DNA of 64,000 nt from Anoplolepis gracilipes (taxonomy: Eukaryota > Arthropoda > Insecta > Hymenoptera > Formicidae): NCBI RefSeq assembly GCF_047496725.1, contig NC_132971.1, positions 8,138,501 through 8,202,500 of the forward strand, read 5' to 3'. Position numbers and translations under genes: made by a program. Position 1 is the stretch's first letter. The number at the start of each line of letters is the position of its first letter. This document shows positions 49,995-62,035 of the stretch, piece by piece. The notes under the pieces were generated by a model. It ran no database searches, was not told where the DNA came from, and saw only the letters and a list, made by a program, of their open reading frames with translations.

Positions 49995-51528
49995 GACGAC
50001 GACGACGACGTGCGATCGGAATGTCAATGAGCGTCATTGTTCGTTGAACGAGCGTGTTGACGTTGACGGTCACGACGCTGCCAATCTGATCGGACGAACG
50101 ATGTTTCTCGACGGTCATCGCGACGACGAGCGCGTCATCGTTCGCGCGCGCGTTCTCGGACGTCGCTCTCTCGACGAGACGGCGAGGCGAGGCGAGGTGA
50201 GGTGAGATGACGCGACGTGACGCTCGTCGTCGCGACGATACCGCCGAATTCGTGCGCGTTGTACAGACGAGCGTAAACATAAGCGGGCGCGCGCGTGGTC
50301 GCGCTTTTGATAACAATGTGTGCTCGACAATGATAAGGAAGAAGCTGTGAATGGGCCCGTGTTTTCGTAACGTTTTCCGCCTCGAGCTGTCTCGCAACGA
50401 GATTAAATATTTTAATTTGCACGTACGTGTGTATGTATGATTTGTATTTATGTATGCGTGTGCGTGCGTGTATGTGTGTGTGTGTGTGTGTGAAAGATAC
50501 ATATCTCTTTGTTTAATAATTTGTTTTGATAATTTTGTTATTTTTTCGCGACGTTCATAACAAATGTGGTTTTCATATGAATGGTAATAGTAATAACGAA
50601 TCCAACGATCTCTTTTATTGGACTATACTTCGCTATTTTACTGTTTGAATTAGATAATTCAGATACGTTGCTAACACATAGAAATGTTATTAACAAGTAC
50701 ATTATTTGAATTGAAATCTACAAAGATACATAGTATAAATATTATACATGTGATATATTACTATTACATTCTTATGAAATTACGACGCACATCGGCTATC
50801 TGTCAAATTGAAATAAATTGTTCTCGGACGGACATGAAAAGTAAATTATTAATCCAGTAATAATTTAACTTGTGTCTTGATTGAATATTCATTTATTTTA
50901 ATAAAATATTTATTTTTATTTTATTTACAATAACAATGAATAGTAATTGATTAAATGTCTAATTAAAATTCTACCAAACTTATAACTCTATAATATTATA
51001 AAATATATATTTATTTATATTAAATATGTATATACACACACACACACACATACACATATATATTTGTTTATTAGATAGGTTTTTGCTAACAACAAAAACT
51101 CGACCATGTTTTTTTTCTGATAAATCTACTCTTTTACATATATGTATGTATTTTTTTGTTTTTTTTTTTTTTGTTATTTTTGTTTTTTTCAATAAAAGAT
51201 GTATATTACGAGTGAAACGTTTCAATACGACATCATGTTGCAATCTTGGCAAATATAATCTATTTTTACTATTTTTATTACTCCATTCATGAGTTGTCAA
51301 TTGCGGAAAGTTATTGGTGTGCATACAGGCCTTCTATGACCAAACATAAAAAACCACGAGCGTTTTAAATAAAATGTAAAACGTAATGAATAATTAAAAC
51401 ATGAAAATATCGCAAGTTTTTTCAAGTTCTGAGACTATGTATGCAATTAAATTAGAGATTTTTAATTATGTTTTTTTTAATCTCAATTTTTTATTTATCA
51501 AATTGATTTATCGTACTTCTTTGTCGTC

Positions 51529-51563
<35 letters not shown>

Positions 51564-52622
51564 TTCTCTATCCTTCTTCTTTCGCTAATATTTTTAACGT
51601 TTCTTTCTTTGTCGACGTCAACTTCTTTCATGTTTCGAAACTTGACATGTTCTTTTTAACTACATTTCTGCTGTTGCGCTTCTTGTACTCAAAACGAAAC
51701 CGGTGTATGTTCAGACTTTGCGAGAGAAAAGAGAGGATCAAATTTGCAGGAAACTGTGGAGAGCGCGGCTAAAAAGAACATATCTATACAGGATGTCCTA
51801 GAATTGGTTGGTGCAAGGTGGACATACATATAACGTTGTTCCTTTGCGAATTTCGGAGCAAACTTTTCTCGAGCGAAAATATATCGGAGGAGGTCACGCA
51901 TTCATTTTTCGCAATTCTCCTACCTTAAATATGCGATATCCCGCAAACTATAAGCCTCGAATTAAACTACCGTTAAAGTAAAGTCCGCCTCTCTCGGATC
52001 CAACAACGAATAATGCGTCTCGTGATTTATCTACCGTCTGCCAAGGTTAATTCGCGAAAGGCCCTTCATTCTCGAAAATCTCTATATTACTTCCTCGATA
52101 TTGCGCCGTTTAATAAATATCGGTAAATAAATTTAACTCGAAGAAATTGCATCCTATTTTTTTTTCTCCGCCTCGCTCAGCAACTGCGGCGGTTATCGCG
52201 AAACGCGATTGTCGTTTATCGATGATCATACGTTTTCCGTCATCTCGAACGGTCCCGAAATATAAACGGCAATCGTTCGCGATTCTCCGGAATGTAATTT
52301 CTTAGCAACACGATCGGCGCTCGTGATTCCGCGAAGAGAAGAGGAGGATGTGCGCGCGCGAGCACGAACGCATCAGCGCGTGTCGCCCGTCACGAGAACG
52401 ATTCTCTCTCGGGCATCGACACACCGGTCCGCCTGACATTTCGCGAAACAAGATTCTGACGATCTTGCATTCATTCGAGAAAATGGAACAGATATTAATG
52501 CTTCGCCGATCAATTCGTATTAAGCCACGCTCGCTTTTTCTCTATCTCTCTCTCTTTCTCTCTCTCTCTCTTTCGCCGTTTGTGTAAAATTTATATAAAC
52601 ATGACACGTGTTTCTTATATTT

Positions 52623-52661
<39 letters not shown>

Positions 52662-54142
52662 TTCCTATATATAGATACAGTGATAAAAAATATCTTTGAT
52701 ATTAATTATTCTCGAGCGTGAAGTAATGCTTGAAAACTTCTCAATCTCTTACTTTGTTGCATGTAAGTTCGTAACTCTCGTAAACGAATCGGGAGAGACG
52801 CCAAATTCTCAAGAATATCTCTAGAGATATTGTTATTTGTGTTGTTTTTATCGCGACTGTATTATTAGTCAACACACAGATTAGATTATATAGATAGATT
52901 TTCTAAAATGGAGAAAGAGAAAGAGAGAGATTTGTCTATCGCTTTGGCTCACTTCCTCGTGACGAGCGAGCGATGCAATTTATCGCGAGGGCAAGAAGCT
53001 GTAACGGCATATCAACAATACGATGCAACGCGATGGAGGTCGCGGACAGGCTATACGTATATCTTTCGTTTTGAACTTAACTTATTATTAACTTAAGAAC
53101 CGTAAATATCTCCGTCTCTGAGTGCTTCTTTTTTTTCTCTTTATTATCAATTTTAATCGATTTAAAGTTGCGATAAAAATTTTGCAGAATTTTTATTTAA
53201 TTTAATTTAATATCTCGCAAAAGAGAGAAAGAGAGAGAGAAAGAGAAAGGGGGGGGGGGGAAAGAGAGAATGCTACGAATGTGGAATTTTAAAATTGGTT
53301 TGTTTTTTTTATATGATATCAGGAGATGTTTTTATCAGAATTTAATCTTTGATATCATATAAACCATGACATATATACATATTTGACATATCAATTATAT
53401 CAGAGCGAAAAAGAAAAAGCGAGAAATAGATAATATATAAAAATATGAATTGATAATATATTTTTACTCGGAAAATATAAATTTTTTAACAACAATAATT
53501 TTAATCGATTTTTATTTAAAGATACAGTGGAACAAATGGAATCTTATATTTCTTCGAAACGCTTCTGTTCAAAGACAACTATTTTACCCACGCGCGATTC
53601 TTCTTGATATCCCTACTTTTCATCCCAAATAGTTTGCATACTTTCATTGCCGCTGGAATTTTGTAACGAAATCCTGTAACAAGAAACGAAACTTTTCTTA
53701 AATATCTAAAAGTGCCTCACATGCGTGTGCATTTTTCGATCGATATAGTTAGTCAGGAAGCACTCGTGTGATCTTTGTTTTGAGAAATTTTTTTCCTTCT
53801 CTGCTCTTCATTCTCATAATCTGAGATTCATGAGTCGGATAATAATGGAAGATTTAAAGAGATTTTCGTTCGAATGACGTTTCGAGAAAACCTCACGACA
53901 AAGGTAGTCGCAGTCGACACACGTAAACAGAAATTGTAGGACGCGCGCATCGCGAGATGACGTCACATTGCATCGTACCCTGGCACAATGGAATCTGCTA
54001 AAAACTGAATCTACATTTCCCAGTATGTGTGACTATGATAGCAAAGAAATACAGATCTTAGAAAAGCAACTCTACATATAATTATTAAAGATATAAATTA
54101 TATCTTTATATACATTATTAATAATAATATGTAATATAAATA

Positions 54143-54189
<47 letters not shown>

Positions 54190-54930
54190 CGAAAAAATTA
54201 GTAATTGAATACTGGTGCAAAATTAGTCTGAATCTTTTCAAGTAATATCTAATTTCATGTATGTATTTTAAAAGAAAAATTATTCGAAGAACAGAATTCG
54301 ATAATCGATCGATAAGAAAATCAAGTGGAGAAAATTCCGCGAATATGAAGTATTATTTGTCATTGAGCTATCGGCCAGCGATTTCTTTCGTCGCGCCTAT
54401 CGTCCTCGCTCTTTTTTTCCCCCTCGGTTGCGAAGCGGAGGCGAGATTCTCGACGACGACCGCATTGATCTCTCGCGACCGCGATACCGCTCGCTCTGTC
54501 GCGGGTCTCCCTGATAAAGATAAGGAATAATAGAAGGCAATCGTATCGATGGCGTCGCGCGCGGGGGTCTCGTCGTCCCCACGTTGCGTCGCGTCGCGTC
54601 GCGTTGTTCGCGATTTGCGCACTTTGTTTGCGGTGCGTTCCCGCGCACGTTTGTACCGCTATTTGTCTTCCGCGTTTAACACGCGCCACGGCGCGGTGCA
54701 TTCGTTATATCGCACAAGGCCGTGTGTGTGTGTGTGTGTGTATATATATGTATGTGTATTTAAGGCGTATACTGAATCGATGTCCGTTTATTTTACTGCT
54801 TTTGAGCCAGCTCGCGCGGAATTGGCTGCACGCATCGAGCGAAATCAGAGACCCAAGAGAAGCGATGATGAATTGAAGCTTTCCACATCTTTCAATGTAA
54901 TTTAATTGTCGATTTTTTTATACATGCGTA

Positions 54931-54985
<55 letters not shown>

Positions 54986-56048
54986 TTCTGAAAAAGATGT
55001 TAAATATCTCGCGGTAATTCATTTTAAAGTTTAAGTAATAATAAAGTTATTAAGAAGCACTCTTCGGGATTTGCGAGCACGCTTTAACTTTTAACAAGAA
55101 AATCCGCGTCGGACGATAATGCTATTAAAGTCGACGCATGTATATATTACCTTATTGTTTATAGTAATGTATAGACAAAAGCAGTCTAATCGTATAGTCG
55201 GTTAGTAATAAACTTATCGGTGTGTCTAATTAATTTTTTTTTTAACGCTGAAAAATTTTAAATATTTTCTTTAGAAATCCATTCATGTGATGAAATAGCG
55301 AACGTGATCAGATAGATATCTTTTAACGTTAATAAAGTGAAAGATACATTTAATGTAAAAGTAGCTGCTGTACAAGATTTAAGCTTTCTATTTATTTTTA
55401 GTCTTCGAAGATATAAAGTTCGTTTGAACAACGGCAACGGAGAAAGTATAACGTCTTAATTACAATATCCGTGGTGGAATATAAAATGAAAACGGATCTT
55501 TCGCAGTGACTATTTTAGCTATTTCGCTCGCTGCACATCGTGGATTATTCTGGATTATACGAGTCGCAATTATTCACGAGGCTGTGTGCTCGTATTTTGC
55601 GGTTTAAGACCAAACGCAATCGCGTATCTTCGTCGCATCGATGACTATCGTTGAACCGGTCGCCTCGTTATCCCGTATAATTTTATGCAACGCTTGCATA
55701 CTTGATGCGATAAGGCATAGAAGTTTGAAGAGCCGCCCGCGATCTATGCATACGGTCATTATTGATAAAAACGTTTCTAGGCTTTATTTCAAGGACTCGC
55801 CCAATGACGAAAGGACGTATCCCAATTTCGTAGACCGAGTAAAATAAATCCTCCCGCGCACGCGAAATCCGCGGGCGAATTGATCATTTCTGGTGGAACG
55901 CTGAAAATGCATACAAAAATAAAAGCTATCCGCGCGTATACCTTGCTTGCAGAAATTTTTATGCATTATCGACAATTTCGATGGATCGTTAAGTACAAAA
56001 ATGTACTGGAAAATTTTGCCGATTTAAAGTTCGAGAGAGAAAGAGAGC

Positions 56049-56092
<44 letters not shown>

Positions 56093-56443
56093 GAGGAGGG
56101 ATTGGAAAGTCTTATCTTAAGAGAGACTAAGTTTTGCGAAGAAATTATGAATAATTATGTCATAATTATTCGACAAATTTTCTAACGTCGTTTCAGATAA
56201 TTTGCGCTTGCATAAATTCTACATGCGACATTACAGATTCATATTAAGTATTTATAATTTTTTTATGTTGTAGGTGTGCATCGTGGCGTAATAATTTTGT
56301 TATTACACATAAGAGAATGTCCCCTCACGCAGACTCTAACAATTTTGCTATATTAATTAAAAAATTTCATATTTCATTAATGTAAAAAGTGAACTATATC
56401 AAATTAATAAATAAAAGAATCAATCATAAATAAATATCTTTCG

Positions 56444-56495
<52 letters not shown>

Positions 56496-59400
56496 AATAT
56501 ATTTTATGTATTATAATAAAATATATCTATATTCCAAATTTTTTACAGATTCCTTACATAAAATGTTAATTGTAATTTGTTTTTTGAAGAAATTAAGGAA
56601 ACAAGTTTGTCATCCCAATTGGCATTAAATAAATAAATATTAAACACAGCACATTGGAAATTATAATTTCGTGACCTACAATTGTAACAGTCTTCCTATT
56701 CTTACGGCCATACAACATGAGAAGCTCTTTCATTGTATATAGATCATTTCGATGTATATATCTCATGGACGTTCATTGATTTATTTTTAACATTGACAAG
56801 ATACAGCTATAACAATTGACCGCGTTAAAAAGATATACGAAAAGCAACAATTGAGAGTGGAAAAATAGTGGAATAGTTTTTTCGTTTCGAAATTATCTCT
56901 GCATATGTGAGTACATATTTTTTTATATATCTCTATAATTATTACATAGATCGCGAAATGGAAGCTTATTATCTTTAGTTATTTCTTATTTTACATACGA
57001 TCAAGCAACTCGTTAGTTTAATTTGTTTTTTATATTATATTTATATTCCTTTTGTAGTTTTACATATGGAGGTATATACATGCGTACACATATACACACC
57101 ACACACAAACGCAGTCACATTATACTCGCGCGCACCAGCAGTTTCATCTTCCGAGATAAAACAACATTACTTCGAGAAGCTAAAGAGGAAACTATTTGAG
57201 ATTCATTCGGGAAACAACTTGCACTTGAAAATGTTTGTTGTGAATCGTACGCCATTCTGCATCCAGCATGAGATCCGTCATCACGTTTGTTTCCACTTTT
57301 ATTAACTTCTTGATAATCAAACATTTTGCGATCTCATTGTCAATAAAAATATAACAAGATACACACTCGCTCTGTCACATGATAGCTTTCGACGAGACTT
57401 ACAAAGGAATACTCAAAGATAAGAAATATTTCGTGCTAATTAATAAAGGATATGAGAGATACTTTCGAGATCGAGATACGTTAAGTTTATGTACAGTCTG
57501 TTACATAAAGCGTGTCTGTCAATCTGACAATTAAATCATTAATTTTGAAAAAAATCTAATCAAACTTTAACGATATATATATATATATATATATATATAG
57601 ATAAGAAAAAAAGCATGAGATATACTATTTAATACCATTTATATAATACATATTTAAATCCCTATATAGTCCGTTGTATGTATATGTTCTTTTTTTTATA
57701 ATAATTTTTGTGTAACATTGTACTAATGATATGTATATTAATGTATGTGATTGGTAGCGCTTGCTTGCATTCGAATACGACATTTACCTGCGAATTAACA
57801 TTTGTGTATCACTTCCAATCAAAATACCGTGCCATCATTTGAATCCCGATTTTGCATACGCTATTGTTCACACCGGGATCGACGATGAATTAATTGGCGA
57901 TTAGTATGTGGCGAAAGGAAGCCGCGCATATAAATGTGTCGTAGATGTTTCCACAATTCAGAATATGCCGTAATTATTATTAGAGATAATGTATCATGTG
58001 ACCATTACAATTCATAATTACATATTACAATTAGTATTGAAATTTTAAACAAATCAGATTCAATGTATTAAGTACTAAATTATCATATAGATAATTATTA
58101 TGCAGCTAAATTATAATACAGCTAATAATTATAGTGATTGTGATAGCAAACTGAGAATTGAAAATTCAGTGTAACAACCTAAGTCGATAATCGATTAGGT
58201 CCATTTAAATCGTAGTTAAAGTAGACTTTACGTGTATAATTATGAATGCGCGATTGTGGGATATTAGATCATGGATTTATAAACCCTCGTTCTTGCGTGA
58301 AATCCTCCAATTTCGAGCGTACGAAAAGGAAACGCCGTTTCGAGGTCGGGAGTCCACTTGTCGCGCGAGAATACGAGCACCGGGACGATCGACGCGATGA
58401 CACATATTGGGATGTGTTTTTTAGAAAAAAGTAAGTCTCCAACAATTAGGAGTGGGAGGAGGGGGCCAAGGGGTACTGGCGATCGAGGAATCGGAAAAGG
58501 GAGGCGGCGGTACCGGTGGACAATGGTGGAAGCAGCAGCATCCATCCTATCATCACCATTATCACCATCATCATCATCAACAACACTATCATCATCAGGG
58601 CGGTTATTACACGTCGCAATCGCATACTCACAACCCTGTCACTACCATGAAGCAATCCTACATGCAGGTTAGTTAATCTAGGAAACTCTATCCATGTGCC
58701 AATGCTTAGATCTTTACTACAGGCGTCTTTCCCCCTTCCCCCCCCCTCATAACGTCTTGCCATGAAGAAGAGTGTAGCTAACGTATGTCTTCTTGTCCTT
58801 TTAATTTTCCTGTCTTCCTTTCCAACCCCCCTGTCAGTGCGTTCGTGTGCGTGTATGTGTGTATGTGTGTATGTGTGTATACAACAGACACAGAATGTCA
58901 GTTTCTATCTGTGAACATTTGTCACTGCGTGAGCGATAACACAACTGCGGCCCGCTTCGTCATATATAATCACGGTCGTATTTAATCACATGTCTTTCGT
59001 TCCAGCTAACATGGGTGTTTCACGATGACGAGGCGCAGATTAACAAGAAACTGCCAAAAGAATTGCTACTCAGGTACGACAGGCTCACACATGTCAACGT
59101 AACACAAATTATTCTTATATTATAAGACGGACGAGACTTTTAGCAATATATGATTGAATTTATAGTTATAAAACGGAGAAATATATAAGACACCCGTTGT
59201 ATATTTGATTTTAAATTAGAATTTTATCGTACGTGTTTATATTTTATGCAATAATATAATAGAAAAAAAAACACAGATCATATATTGTAAAATATGTAAA
59301 TATATTTATATTTATATTTTATATTTATATATATTTATATTTATATTTTTTATAAAGATTCTAGACTTTTATTTAAATTTTAATTTTATTTAATTGAACC

Positions 59401-62035
59401 GACTTGGCTATGGTATCCCGCATAAAAATCTTTTATATCCGAAGCGTAAGCATGATTTTTATGCCGATATGTGAAACGTAAATGTATATGTTATGTTCTA
59501 TTAGCCTCGCGAAAAACTTAAATCCACATTTTTCCGTTTGCAAAGTAATCGCGAAATGTACAAGGCGATATCACGCGCTAACGAATCTCTGTGATTGACA
59601 GAATTTTTTCGTACCTCGATGTCGTATCGCTATGCCGTTGTGCCCAAGTAAGCAAGGCCTGGAACGTGTTAGCGCTCGATGGGTCCAATTGGCAGAGGAT
59701 CGATCTCTTCGACTTTCAACGAGATGTGGAGGTAAATAGAAACAGATGAGAGATAATAGTCGTGCGATAATAATTGGATCTCTTGATCATCGGCCACTTT
59801 TAAGAGCCGCGATTAATGCGAGCGGTGGCGGGGGATGTTTGTGCAGGGACCAGTAATAGAAAATATCTCGAGGCGTTGCGGCGGATTCCTCAGACAACTC
59901 TCGCTCAAGGGATGTCAGAGCATCGGCAACAACTCTATGCGCACTTTAGCCCAATCGTGTCCCAATATCGAGGAGCTCAATCTAAGCCAGTGCAAGAGGA
60001 TCTCGGATGCGACATGCGCGGCCCTCAGCAGTCATTGTCCCAAACTCCAGCGACTGAATCTGGACTCGTGTCCCGAGATAACGGACATGTCCCTAAAGGA
60101 TCTCGCGGCCGGCTGTCCGCTGCTCACTCACATCAATCTCTCGTGGTGCGAGCTACTCACCGACAACGGGGTCGACGCGCTCGCCAAGGGCTGCCCGGAA
60201 CTCCGTAGCTTCCTGAGCAAGGGATGCCGCCAGCTCACGGACAAGGCTGTAATGTGTTTAGCGCGCAACTGTCCTAATCTCGAGGCGATCAATCTACACG
60301 AATGCAGGGTACTTATCTTATTGACTCCGCAAATCTGCGTGTTACGCAAAGAGAAACAATTGCGCGTCTTAGACATCGCGGTCGTTCGTGCTCGCGATGA
60401 ATTTGCCGTTGACGAGGCATCGTCATTGTTTTTCCCGAGATAAGATTCGTTCTCGGGAAATGTCGTTAAAAAAGAATTAAATTTTTTTTTCTTTAAATCG
60501 CGACAAAATTGAAAAAGAAGTTTGTGCGAAATAGAATAGTTTAGCATTTATTTATACAAAAATACTAAAAATTTTCACTTCTCAATAAGAAGCGAGATAT
60601 ATATTAAAGTAAAATTTTAATTATCTTTATATATTTCGTCGATAACAAATCTTACACAGAATATATTTAATTTTAAATTTGTATTCGAAAGATATGCGAT
60701 TTAATGAGTATTGTTCGGACATTGTATTAGTAAGTAAAAATCATTTTAGAAACCTTGTTGCAGAATATAACGGACGACGGAGTCAGAGAACTTAGCGAAC
60801 GGTGTCCACGGCTGCATTACGTTTGCTTGTCGAATTGCCCAAATTTAACGGACGCGACGTTGATTAGTCTGGCACAACACTGTCCACTCCTCAATGTACT
60901 CGAGTGCGTCGCGTGCACCCATTTCACGGATACGGGCTTTCAGGCCCTCGCGAGAGTGAGTTGATCGCCGATGATTGTTTATTCGAATTTTATCTCGAAC
61001 ACGAAATCTAGCCGAGTTTCGACTTTTAGAACTGCAAATTGCTCGAGAAGATGGATCTGGAAGAGTGCCTTTTAATCACCGACGCTACCCTAACACACTT
61101 GGCGATGGGTTGTCCGAGATTGGAGAAATTGGTGAGTAACGATGTAATGATATATCAGTATCCATTTAAATACGTGACAAAGCGTGTTTGCAGGATCGAA
61201 TCGCATATTGAACGAGACCTTTGATAATGAAAAGACATAGGTATCATACATTTGTCACTTTTGCACGCAGAGTCTGTCGCATTGCGAGCTGATCACCGAC
61301 GAAGGCCTCCGACAAATCGCACTGTCGCCGTGCGCGGCCGAACACTTAGCCGTCTTGGAGCTGGACAACTGCCCGAACATCTCGGATAACGGTCTGAATC
61401 ACCTGATGCAGGCCTGTCACAATCTTGAACGTATCGAACTTTACGACTGCCTACACATTACCAGAGAGGGCATACGTAAACTCAGAGTACTGTGTCCTAT
61501 TTTATCATATTTCATGGCCGATCGTTCGTTAACACGGAAAAAGGAATCTCGTAACTGCGGAATATTGTTATTGTTAGCACCCGTTATTTACGTATCACGC
61601 AACTGTTTATGAATTGTAGATCACGCATTCCGCAAAACGTACAATCCCGCATAATTACAATACTCCGTCCGGTTGTGCGGAGTATAATACCGCTTTTTCC
61701 GCTTAACGATGAATCATGTTTATTAAGAAACTTGCACGATCGCTGTTTATAATACATTATTATAGGTAAATTAATTACTATGAACTATAGTTTAAAAAAT
61801 CATTTTCTTATTTTGACGAACAACAAATCGTAATCGTATCTTATCGACAATTGCAACTTATTTGCTGTTCATAAAAACTAATTATCATTAATTTATAGAG
61901 ATTGAATTATTATTTGCACTCTTCTAGGCCCATCTACCGAACTTAAAGGTGCACGCGTATTTCGCACCGCCGACTCCGCCACCCAGCGCGGGAGCCTCGC
62001 GACAACGATACTGTCGGTGCTGCGTCATTCTGTGA
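49098..62035 (+). CDS. FBXL20: F-box/LRR-repeat protein FBXL20/FBXL2
   Basis: Substrate-recognition subunit of an SCF (SKP1-CUL1-F-box) ubiquitin ligase. Shared coding exons are 59006-59073, 59602-59731, 59847-60308, 60764-60955, 61030-61131, 61271-61486 and 61928-62035, all phase-consistent. A first exon in phase 0 is either 49098-49127 (435-residue protein) or 58647-58667 (432 residues); human FBXL20 has 436. In the 432-residue form the F-box is about 21-68 (INKKLPKELLLRIFSYL), followed by about 12-13 cysteine-type leucine-rich repeats (74-400) with the LNLSWC, LEKMDLEEC and LELDNC signatures. The C-terminus CRCCVIL is a CaaX box (CVIL), predicting geranylgeranylation and membrane attachment, as in FBXL2. 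The gene has a 9-kb first intron in the long form. The protein matches Drosophila CG9003 and vertebrate FBXL2/20 over its full length; vertebrate duplication means FBXL2 and FBXL20 are both co-orthologues. Confidence 0.95.
49646..49716. repeat. (CT)n microsatellite
   Basis: About 70 bp of CT/TTTCT repeats with minor interruptions. It gives Leu-Ser and Arg-Glu repeat frames on opposite strands. Confidence 0.93.
49850..50013. repeat. (GAC)n/(GACAAC)n compound trinucleotide-hexanucleotide array
   Basis: About 160 bp of alternating GAC and GACAAC blocks. The two block types recur in the order GAC-run, GACAAC-run, GAC-run, GACAAC-run, GAC-run. No stop codon occurs in several frames, so it generates long Asp/Asn, Thr and Arg/Gln frames on the plus strand and Val, Ser/Leu and Arg/Cys frames on the minus strand. 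I do not treat these as proteins. Confidence 0.95.
50465..50493. repeat. (GT)n-rich tract
   Basis: A run of GTGTGTGTG after GTGCGTGCGTGTAT variants, about 30 bp. Confidence 0.85.
52624..52656. repeat. Poly-T tract
   Basis: An uninterrupted run of about 33 T on the plus strand. It could be the poly(A) tail of a minus-strand retroposed copy, but I see no recognisable parent sequence or target duplication. Confidence 0.9.
54147..54187. repeat. (TA)n microsatellite
   Basis: A TA dinucleotide run of about 40 bp in the FBXL20 intron. Confidence 0.9.
54936..54981. repeat. (TA)n microsatellite
   Basis: A TA dinucleotide run of about 45 bp in the FBXL20 intron. Confidence 0.9.
56035..56090. repeat. 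(GA)n microsatellite
   Basis: About 55 bp of GA repeats with a few interruptions, ending in a GAG-rich tail. Confidence 0.9.
56449..56491. repeat. (TA)n microsatellite
   Basis: A TA dinucleotide run of about 43 bp in the FBXL20 intron. Confidence 0.9.
57572..57598. repeat. (TA)n microsatellite
   Basis: A TA dinucleotide run of about 27 bp. Confidence 0.85.
58647..58667 (+). CDS. FBXL20: Alternative first coding exon 1b of FBXL20
   Basis: ATG AAG CAA TCC TAC ATG CAG followed by GTTAGT. It ends in phase 0 and splices to 59006. The frame is open upstream to 58425, through a Gly-rich and then His/Tyr-rich stretch (CAT/CAC repeats at 58548-58600), but contains no ATG before 58647. An acceptor-like CAATTAG at 58443-58449 could make 58450-58667 an internal exon of a longer isoform, in which case the His-rich segment would be coding. 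Confidence 0.5.

Larger units (their letters stand above)
49128..58646 (+). other. Large first intron of FBXL20 (long form), microsatellite-rich
   Basis: No separate gene is supported. It holds CT, GACAAC, TG, TA, GA and poly-T arrays, and CpG-rich pockets near 49200-50350, 52180-52500 and 54360-54720. Long Arg, Asp, Thr, Val or Ser homopolymeric frames come from the triplet arrays. A pentamer (GCGTC)n tract lies near 54585-54605. The frame at 58246-58434 ends at a strong donor-like GTAAGT at 58431 but is out of phase with the next exon, so at most it is untranslated. Confidence 0.6.

Noticed and set aside
49744..50502. A 252-codon Arg/Cys-rich frame and several Asp, Thr, Val and Ser homopolymeric frames
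   Set aside because: They arise entirely from the GAC/GACAAC microsatellite, which lacks stops in several frames.
58246..58434. 62-codon frame ending at a strong GTAAGT donor, considered as a coding first exon of FBXL20
   Set aside because: Its phase at the donor creates a stop when joined to 59006, so it cannot be coding in that splice form. It may be untranslated.
60128..60547. 139-codon minus-strand frame opposite the main FBXL20 exon
   Set aside because: Shadow of the conserved LRR coding exon on the plus strand.
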